Source of the DNA: Celoporthe dispersa
Taxonomy: Eukaryota > Ascomycota > Sordariomycetes > Diaporthales > Cryphonectriaceae
Assembly (NCBI GenBank): GCA_016584495.1
Contig: WAID01000007.1
Coordinates: forward strand, 2,652,001 to 2,716,000
Direction: 5' to 3'
DNA: 64,000 nucleotides
This document shows, in pieces, positions 56,780 to 64,000 of this stretch. Made by a program: the position numbers and the translations under genes. Position 1 is the first letter of the stretch. Each line of letters opens with the position of its first letter. Under the pieces are notes generated by a model that saw only the letters and a program-made list of their open reading frames with translations, had not been told where the DNA came from and searched no databases.

Positions 56780-57754
56780 TCACCCCCTCTTGGCTTCCCA
56801 GAAAGCAACGCTGACCCCATCCCCCGGCTGCAGGACGATCTCCGCCTTGAGCGTGGGCCTCCCCCGTCCACCGCCTGCATAAAGCTCTCCACCCGGTCAA
56901 AGCGCTGAAACATGCGCGTGAGCACATACGCCATCTCGGTCAGGGCGAACTGCTGCCCGATACAGATACGCGGCCCCCCGTTAAAGGGCACGTACAGCCA
57001 GGGGCGCGGCTGCCAGGAGGACCAGCGCTCCGGGCTGAAGCGGTCCGCGGGCGGGGAGGTGGGAGAGGGCGCTGGGTACAGGTCTGCGCGGCGCTGCATG
57101 AGGAGGGTCGAGTAGCCGATGGGTGTATCCTTGGGCACGGCCACGGGGAGAGAACCGTCGGGCCCGCCGCCGCGGGGGAGCGTGGTGTCGCGCAGGGAGA
57201 AGCGCACGTTGAAAGGAACCACGGGGTACAGGCGGAGGGTCTCGTTCAGGGTGTTCTGCAGGTACTTCATCCCCTTGAGGTCCTCATAGGTCGGGGTCCT
57301 GTCGGGCCCCACGACGTCCAGGATCTCGGCGCGGAGCCTGCGGACGACCTGCGGGTGGCGGCCGAGCTCGTACAGGGCCCACGAGAGGGTGGCGGCCGTG
57401 GTGTCGCGCCCCGCGAGGAGGACGGCGACGAGCTGGTCGCGCAGGACCTTGGGGTCGCGCGTGTACGAGGCCAGCTCGTGCAGGAAGGTGTACGAGGCGT
57501 CCGACTTGGTCTTGGTCTCGAGCTCCGCCGGGGAGAGGCGCAGGGCCTGCTCGACGTACTGGTACACGAAGGCGTTCATGGTCGCCAGGCAGCGTCGGAA
57601 GTGTGCCTTGGGGAGCATGGCTGCGAAGACGGGCCCGGAGCGCGTGATGATGTTCTGGATGCGCTGGACCTCGTTGAAGGCGTAGGCGAACTCCTGGTCG
57701 GGGTTGCTATCTTGTCATCAGCCTTCGTCCTCTCCCCTTTTCCCTCACCCCTCC

Positions 57755-57809
<55 letters not shown>

Positions 57810-58516
57810 CTCACCTCAGAGACTTGACGTCCTTGCCCAGCAGAAAATCGGTGGCCACATCCAGTGTGTACCGGAAGAACAGGTCACTGATGTCCATCAC
57901 CCGCCCGCTCACGGCAGCCATATCGACATGCTGGCCCTCGCCCCTCAGGGCGCCCCCGTTGGCCATGGCCCTGAACAGGGTCTGGAGGTGCGACTCGAAG
58001 CAGTGCAGGTCGCTGATCCTGTCCCTGGCGAACTGCGGGCGCAGCAGCTGCCGGCTCTTGTGCCACATCTGCCCGTCCGTCACGAAGATGCTGTCGCCCA
58101 GAAACTCCTCCCATTCCCTGTGGAAGATCTCCCCTTTCCCAAAGTCCCCAAACTGCGTCGCCAGGATAGCCTTGATGTTCTCTGGGTCCGCGGTGAAGAT
58201 GCAGCGGCGGCCCACGGCACGAATCTCGGCCGTGTACGAGCCGTTCCCACCAGCGGCGTCGGTGCCGCTCGACTCGAAGAAGTCGGTCCATTTCTCGAGG
58301 TTCATGTGATGCATGGTGGCCCGCACGACGCTATAGACCACGTCCAGGGCCCAGGGGGAGCCTGCTGCGCACCTTGGACGCGCGAGGGCCGATGGCTCTT
58401 ATGTGGCGGTCCTCCTGGACGACGGACACCAGCGACGACACGACAAGGGCGGCGATGAGGAGCCCTAGGGCACCCCGGAGGGAGACCTGCTCCCAGAGGA
58501 CCTCCAGCAGGCCCAT
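56780..58516 (-). CDS. Cytochrome P450, CYP52 (n-alkane/fatty-acid hydroxylase) type (two frameshifts)
   Basis: This is an ER-anchored haem monooxygenase of the CYP52 family, which hydroxylates terminal carbons of alkanes and fatty acids; about 542 aa. Exons on the minus strand are 58516-57815 and 57706-56780. The intron (GTGAGC...GATAG, branch GCTGATGAC) contains a long TC tract. An N-terminal hydrophobic anchor (LGLLIAALVVSSLVSVV) is followed by the I-helix AGRDTTAATLSWALYEL, the K-helix ETLRLYPVVPFNVR and the haem loop FNGGPRICIGQQFAL with Cys near residue 477. One extra base in the GGG at 58347-58349 separates the anchor from YSVVRATMHHMN. One missing base in the C5 at 56861-56865 hides the true C-terminus ending in VLQPGDGVSVAFWEAKRG, with its stop at 56780-56782. 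Confidence 0.87.
57763..57804. repeat. (TC)n microsatellite in CYP52 intron
   Basis: A nearly perfect TC tract of about 40 bases fills much of the single CYP52 intron (57707-57814). Confidence 0.9.
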
Positions 58517-61096
58517 GGCCGAGCTGGTCTGATGTCTCAGGTCTGGTGGTCTTCTTGTTCGTCTTTTCTCTCGCCCGATCACCGAGGGCCGTCGAGTTCC
58601 GAGGCAGTGGGTTCACAGACAAGTATCAGTATATGTAGAGCGTATCAGCGTATCCAACTCGGGGCCTCAAGAAGAGAGACGGTAGGCCCAGGGTAATAAC
58701 GAATTAGGTGTGTGGCGAGTGGTAATGATAAGTCTCCGTGGCCACCGCGCGGCAGCACCAGCTCGTCGCCGTGAGGTTCCTCTTGGAATATGTTGCCGTC
58801 AACACACAGGCAGGGTGACCAATACAATTGGCCTTGCTGGACGGGAAAGGGTGAAGAGGCTACTTATTTATCAGGACGAGGAGAGCAGAACCTCCTCGCG
58901 TGACAATGAAGAGAGAGAGAGGGAGGGAGGGAGAGAAGAGAGCAATTGATGTCCGTTTTGAGACTTTTTGAACATTAGTCGCACCCACACGGGAACAGGT
59001 ATAGCTTCCACAGCAATGCGACTCAGGGACCAGACCTCCCATTTATCTAGTGTGTATCCACGGGGCCCCGGAAAGAGGAGCAGGGCCATCTTCTCAGCCT
59101 CGGGATAAAAGCATGTGGGAGATCAAGGATGATTAACGTGCAGCTGTGTTCTGCCCTCGCTTCCCCGCGGTGCGCGAGAGCCATGTGACCACGGCGGCGT
59201 AATTCTGGGCAGGTGATTTGCAGAGGAACCCTCCGTCCTGCCGTTGGACCTTCGGAGCAATCCAATATTTTATTGGAGAGAGGTGTGTGGCTTGGGGCGG
59301 AGTTGGTGTGGGAATTGGTGTGGATGGCGGAGGAGGATAATGGTGGAGGAGGAGGGAGGAGGAGGAGAAGGGAGGCACCTTGCTGCATGACTTCATCCCG
59401 ACTTGTGTGGACAAAGTCTATTTGATACTCTGATCCGCTCCGCACAGGCGTGGGTCGTACCTACCCGACAACCGAGCAAGAGGTGAGGGAGGAGGAAGTA
59501 ACAACCAACAAGCATAAGCCCAGTAGAACATGGCGGAGATGGGAAATAGGAAGCTGGACACGGCGCTTGGACGTGTTGGGAAAGCAGCTCGTCATGCCCT
59601 TGGCGCGGAGACGAGAACGGGGACGGCAATCATGGCCCTACCGAGGGCGGATCCTTTCTTTTCTTTTTCTTTTTCTGCCCAAAAATAAAATAAAATAAAA
59701 TTGTGTGAACTGTGTAAGTTATGTAGCTCATGGTTATACTTTGACGGTGTGTGTGTGGCGGGAATGGGCTCTGGAGAGGAGGGGTTGTGTTGTGTTTTTG
59801 GGGGGAGGGGGGAGCAGACATTCTGCCCGTACCAACTGGACCACCTATCAACGCATTTTGGGTGGCGACTGGGTGCCTTTTGGTGCTTTGCATACCGGGA
59901 GAAGACCTGCCAGCCCACTATGACTTTGGAATGTCTATCGGGTATGGTACTGTACTCTGCTGTAAAGGCACTCATTGTTTTATAAAGGCTCTTGTATGGC
60001 GTGTAGGAGGATTTCCGAATGCTGGCATCGTGAGCGAGTCGTCGCGTCCCGAGATTGCAATACTCTTACGGGCGGGCAACCTCTTCAGAGAGTGCCCGAC
60101 ACTCCAACGGCGACGGCGCATAAAATGCTGCACAGCATAGGATGGTATATACTGAAAGCACCCAATCATGCCTCTGGCCCAAGGCCGCGCAGCCCAAGAC
60201 CGTTTCTGTACTTGGTTTCGAACCTGGCATGGGCAGATGACATGGGCACTAATGGACTATACCATTTTGTACCAGCCAGCATGCGACATAAATGCAGATA
60301 GGGTAGCTCGCCTCCGAACGGGCATCTGAGCAGCCCTGCCAGGGCAGAGAGTATTGCTCCTGCGCCGCCGGATCAACTTTTGAAAAGGACGCTCCTGGAA
60401 TAAGCTTATATTCAGATCCAATGTTATCATTGAGAAAAGAAGTCTTCTAATGATAGTTGAGAATGTTTTTTTTTTTTTTTGGGTCTGCTAGTCTTAGATT
60501 AGGCAACAATTTACTGTGCATTGTGTAGAACCCCCCCCCCCCAACAACCAAGGGCCTTTATGCCTCTGAAGAAAGAAAAAAAAAGAAGAAAAAAAGAATC
60601 TGCCTACATATGAAAGGGCCACACATTTTCTGTTGTGGTATTTCAAAAAGACTAAAGATTCCCAATCATCATCTCATCTCTGACACACAAGCTTTCTTGA
60701 CTTCTCTCAAGCCCCTTCATGTTGTATGAAGTCATGCACAGCAGCACAAGGCACAAACACGTCCCTGCTGCTGCCGTGACGACAATGCGAGGCAGCCACT
60801 TTTTAAAGTCCACTCACAGCAGAGCCCCACCATAATTATTCGTGCACCCTACTACGACTAATCCATCAAGTCAATAGACTTCAGGCAACAATCAACATAT
60901 CAACTCAAACGTCAACACCCACCCACCTACCTGACAGGCCTTGTCCTCACACCACAAGATTCTCTCTTTTCCTCTTTTTTTCCCCCTCCTTTCTTCTTCC
61001 CTTCTTCTGAGCTCATCTGCGAGGAGAGGAAAAAGAAAGAAAAAAACCAAACCAAAAAACAGCAAGGAATCAGAAGAAAAAGAAAATCGCTTCATC
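58517..61096. other. divergent intergenic, CYP52 / tubulin cofactor A
   Basis: This 2.6 kb has no supportable gene. It contains a GAGG-rich block at about 59330-59380, AAAAT repeats at about 59682-59700, a T15 run near 60465, a C12 run near 60531 and A-rich tracts to about 60595. Open frames of 60-130 codons on both strands lack family features. I looked for tRNA and 5S-like sequence around 60000-60420 and found none. Confidence 0.5.
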
Positions 61097-61607
61097 ATGC
61101 CCGCCCCGAGCCCACTCTCCATCGCCACCTCCTCCGTCCAACGCCTCGTCAAGGAGGAGGCCTACTACCACAAGGACCTCGCCAGCCAGCAGGCCCGCGT
61201 CGAGAAGCTCGAGGAGGATGCACAGCAGCCCGATGCCGCCCGCCAGCAGGACGAGAACGCAGGGTTTATGCTGAAGCAGGAGGTCAGTTGTCTCTCGTCT
61301 CTCTCTCTCTTCTTCCCCCCCTTTACCACAACCCTCGACAGGCCTTGCCCTCCAAGAAAAAAGCCCCTATCTGACGGAAGCCTTTGACTACCTTTACGGG
61401 CTGGTTTAGAAAAAAGCCCTAGAGGAGACCAGGGCCGTCTTCGGCCCCCTGCGTGGCCGCATTGCCGAGGCCGTGTCCAAGCTGGAGGAGCAGATCGCTC
61501 TGGGCGAGAGCGAGAACGGCCCGGCGGAGGAGCTGGCCCGGGCAAAGGAGGCGCTCAAGCAAGGGCAGGATGCCCTCGAGGCCGAGCCGCAGGGGACAGC
61601 TGCCTGA
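61097..61607 (+). CDS. Tubulin-binding cofactor A (TBCA/Rbl2-like)
   Basis: This is a cytosolic chaperone that holds beta-tubulin during folding, 127 aa, within the family's usual size. Exons are 61097-61282 and 61410-61607, joined in phase 0. The 127-nt intron has a GTCAGT donor, TTGACTAC branch and TTTAG acceptor. The protein is almost entirely alpha-helical: SIATSSVQRLVKEEAYYHKD, then a charged helix (QQARVEKLEED), an ENAGFMLKQEKKALEET turn and a final helix (GRIAEAVSKLEEQI). These are hallmarks of the three-helix TBCA bundle. No frameshift is seen. It ends 328 bp from the convergent THO7 gene. Confidence 0.87.
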
Positions 61608-61935
61608 GGGAGGCTCATCGGGGCGGGGCTGGGGGGACGACCGGGTCCGGTCTTGCTTGGGTGGGTTTTTTTGGAGGACCTAGGCTTGCTGCTGTCTTGA
61701 TCGCCACGGAACATGAGCCTTGGTGGCTGGGCGCGCGCTGTCAAGACGGCGCAGCGAGCTCACATGATAGGTAGTACTACGTATGACCTGAGGAATGCCA
61801 AGAGAGCCGCTTAGGGGCCATCGGTGCTTTGGGGTGAGCTGGCTGCCTGTCACCTGTGCTATGTATGGGGTATCCTGTCCAGACCCTAGAGCTCTCAGGC
61901 CGAGATACGCCCGTCCTGCTCTGATCCCCGTGCGG
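61608..61935. other. short intergenic between convergent genes
   Basis: These 328 bases separate the TBCA and THO7 stop codons. I see no repeat or gene. Confidence 0.6.
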
Positions 61936-63103
61936 TCATGAGATGTCCATCCTGTCCTCCGGAGCTTGCGCCTCAGCCGCGACGGGTGGCGTCGGCGCAG
62001 CCTCGGACCGGGACGACTCGCCCATCTCGACATCCTCCCCGCTCCGAGGCCGCGCCTCCGGGTCCACGCTCCTGGCAGGCGACGGGTCCCGGCTGCCGGC
62101 CTGCGAGAGCCCACCCGGCATCGCCTCTGCTGCTGCTCGTGGTGGTTTCAGCCCGCCCTCGCTCGCACCAGGCGCGGGGCTGTCGCGCATCGGGGTCCTC
62201 CCGCCCACAGACGCCGGGCGCGGCGTGCCGGCCCCCTCCTCGCCGATGCCCTTGGGCACCGCAGACGCGACACCGACCGCGCCGTCGGGCCTGGGCGTCG
62301 CGTTCCCGCTGGCGCTGCCGGGCCGCGGCGTGTGTGCCTCCGCCGCGGCATCGCCCTCCCCGGCGCCCTCGCCGTCCTCGTCCATGCCCTCGCGCCTCTC
62401 GACCTCCTCCTTCTCGTCGCGGATCAGTCGCCGCAGCCGCATGCTCTCGTCCATGATCCGGCTGAACTGCTCCCGCCGCTCCCGCCACGTGGCCGCGTAC
62501 GTGTCGCTCTCCGCCTCGAGCTGGCGGCACTCCTCCTCCAGCTTGTCGATCCCCGCCGCCGCCCTGGGCCGCTCCTGCAGCGCCTTGTTCTCCAGGATCG
62601 CCCGCGCCAGCCCGTCCCATGCCTGCCGCCGCGCGTGTGTCTCCTGTGCCGCCGCCAGCTGGAGCCTGAGCTGCGCCGTGCTGTCGCGCACCCTGGCGCA
62701 CGTGTCCAGGATCTGGCCCCGCTCCGCCGCGTACCTCTCGCGCTGGCCTGCGTTCGCCGACCGCAGGAACTGGAGCCGACCGATCGTGTAGTCGAATGCC
62801 GCGAAGTCAAGCGTGATGTCCTCCTTGAGCTGTGCGAAGTCGGTCGCGGGCTCGGCGTCCTCGTCGCCCTCCCTCGTTGTGGTCGTGGTCCCGTCCGGGC
62901 GCGTCGGTGCCGTTGCTCTGCTGCTGTGGCGCCGGCTCGGGCGGCGGTGTCAGGGTCTGGCGTATCTTGCTGTTGGCGAGCTGGTTGATGGTCGCGAGGC
63001 GCTTGGTGATGCGCTTGAAGGGTTTCTCCTCGATGCTGAAGAGGCGGGACTTGTGGAGCTGGTTCTCCTCCTCTGGGTCGAGGAGGTCCCAAGAGGATGC
63101 CAT
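61936..63103 (-). CDS. THO complex subunit 7 (Mft1/Thoc7-like; one frameshift)
   Basis: This is a subunit of the nuclear THO/TREX complex, which couples transcription to mRNA export; about 388 aa from one exon. Residues 1-40 (LLDPEEENQLHKSRLFSIEEKPFKRITKRL) match the fungal THO7 N-terminus. A coiled-coil follows at about 80-205 (LDFAAFDYTIGRLQFLRSAN, then heptad-rich RQLEAESDTYAATWRERREQ). The C-terminal ~180 residues are Pro-, Ala- and Gly-rich and disordered, with three TPRP repeats. One extra base near 62895-62899 shifts the frame within a Gly/Asp/Thr linker; after removal the join reads APDGTTTTTREGDEDAEP and the length is a multiple of three. The ATG at 63103 directly precedes the conserved block. 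Confidence 0.83.
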
Positions 63104-63811
63104 GGCCTGCAGGCTGTGTGTGTGTGTGTGTGGGTGGGTGGGTGTGAATAATTGCTTTTTTGGTGGAGGCGGTGGAGGAGATTTGTTGTGGGAAGAGAAG
63201 AGGGAGGGGAGGAAAAAGAGAGGGAGGGAGGATGGATGTCAATGTCGAGGTTAAAACAAAGGTTGCAGCTTGCCCTGCCGTAGTACCTTTGTACAGTGCC
63301 CAGCTGGGGTTAGCGCTGTTATTTAGGCTCGTCCAGGCCTGAACTTTAGCGTGTGGGCCCTGTGAGGCTGCAGCAGTGGGATCAACACAGCGCAAGGCTG
63401 CGATCGTTTTTCGTGACCTTTCTTTTCCTTCCTCCTCTGCTCCGTGATGAACTGCAACCCGTCTGTCACAGCACACACAGCATCTTACCCATGTGCTCTG
63501 GACTTTGTACGTGGGTGTTGCAGCAGCATTCAGATTACCTGGAATTCTCTAGGTAGAATGGGACAGTCTTCTCTTCTCTCTCATCCGCTCAGCTGCCCCT
63601 CCTTGTTCCTTATTTAGATCAGAGACTCGGTATCTACCCTCTCCTTTCAAATTTCCACCCTGTCTTTTCTTCCCCATGACAACATGGATACCCACCTTGA
63701 TACACTCTTTCTCTTGTGACGCACTTGCACATGATTGGTGGCCTACCTTAAACAAAAGACGATATTCCAGCCTCGGCAGATTCGAGGCTTTCGTCCAAGA
63801 CCACTCCTAAG
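63104..63811. other. divergent intergenic, THO7 / terminal partial gene
   Basis: This 708 bp contains a GT tract at about 63118-63132, GA-rich sequence near 63190-63230 and pyrimidine-rich leader before the last gene. No gene is supported. Confidence 0.55.
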
Positions 63812-64000
63812 ATGGGGGTCCCCACCCTCGGCGACCTCTCCCGCCGGGTCGCCAGGGCCAATATCGATCAGGTGCAGTACATGCCCAAGTATCTGGCATG
63901 GTGGAAAGCCAAGGAACTCCTGGCCCTCGTCAAGAGACCCGAGCAGCTGGCCTTCATCGAGGAGACATCTGATCACGTCCTCGAGTATTCTGATTGTCTA
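63812..64000 (+). CDS. 5' end of a gene, possibly Elongin-A-like (partial)
   Basis: An open frame starts at ATG 63812 (TAAGATGGGG) and runs 63 codons to the window edge. The sequence GVPTLGDLSRRVARANIDQV, then LLALVKRPEQLAFIEETSDH and YSDCL, follows the pattern of the fungal Elongin-A N-terminal region: an F-box-like start, then PEQL-x2-IE-x2-S and SD-x-L. Elongin-A is a transcription elongation factor and Cullin-based ligase adaptor. The fragment is too short for certainty, and an F-box protein is an alternative. Confidence 0.5.
   Translation, partial: MGVPTLGDLSRRVARANIDQVQYMPKYLAWWKAKELLALVKRPEQLAFIEETSDHVLEYSDCL

Noticed and set aside
56758..56860. CYP52 C-terminus as read directly (ending VFRYI)
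   Set aside because: The family C-terminus VLQPGDGVSVAFWEAK lies in the adjacent frame, so the direct reading is an artefact of a missing base at 56861-56865.
60000..60420. Possible 5S rRNA or tRNA relic
   Set aside because: Inspection shows no internal control region or cloverleaf; only one imperfect TTTCGAACC word.

Overview
This is nuclear DNA from a filamentous ascomycete (Pezizomycotina, most likely Sordariomycetes; the order cannot be fixed by eye). The evidence is short introns of about 55-180 nt with GTRNGT donors and CTRAY-type branch points, GC-rich exons, T-rich and microsatellite-rich intergenic DNA, and the gene set itself: ATG22, Nab2, BAH-PHD, FYVE-RING, CYP52, C2H2/Zn2Cys6 regulator. 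I see no tRNA, rRNA, transposon or CRISPR. Seventeen protein genes plus the start of an eighteenth are annotated, each rebuilt exon by exon with the reading phase checked.

Layout. 0-15.8 kb is housekeeping: a Fun30/SMARCAD1 remodeller (+), a small DUF3602 GRGG-repeat protein (+), ATG22 (+), a BAH-PHD chromatin reader (+) and Nab2 (-). 18.8-20.8 kb is a secreted GH20 hexosaminidase (+). 21.8-25.9 kb is a large C2H2 + Zn2Cys6 transcription factor (-), followed by 6.4 kb with no supportable gene. 32.3-43.2 kb looks metabolic: MFS transporter (+), short-chain dehydrogenase (-), a flavin monooxygenase fused to an acetoacetate-decarboxylase-like domain (+) and a small cupin (+). 44.9-47.1 kb is a FYVE/RING ubiquitin ligase with two SUMO-interaction-like motifs. 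48.1-58.5 kb holds an aminotransferase with a mitochondrial-type leader (+), a full ABC-B transporter (+) and, converging on it, a CYP52-type P450 (-). The window ends with tubulin cofactor A (+), THO complex subunit 7 (-) and the first 63 codons of an Elongin-A-like gene (+).

The most important technical result is that nine genes are broken by sixteen single-base indels (twelve extra bases, four missing), mostly in short G or C runs; a seventeenth is possible in the Fun30 gene. Each can be placed because the family motif continues in another frame and the phase closes once one base is corrected. This pattern fits sequencing or assembly error better than decay, and automatic gene calls here would be truncated or falsely split.

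The best candidate for an undescribed system is the 32.3-43.2 kb enzyme/transporter group centred on the monooxygenase-decarboxylase fusion. It has no PKS, NRPS or terpene synthase, so it is more likely a catabolic or detoxification pathway; shared regulation is inference only. Other points of interest are a 6-nt microexon in ATG22, a 20-nt microexon in the transcription factor, and a PHD finger whose last zinc ligands lie about 150 residues downstream of the rest.
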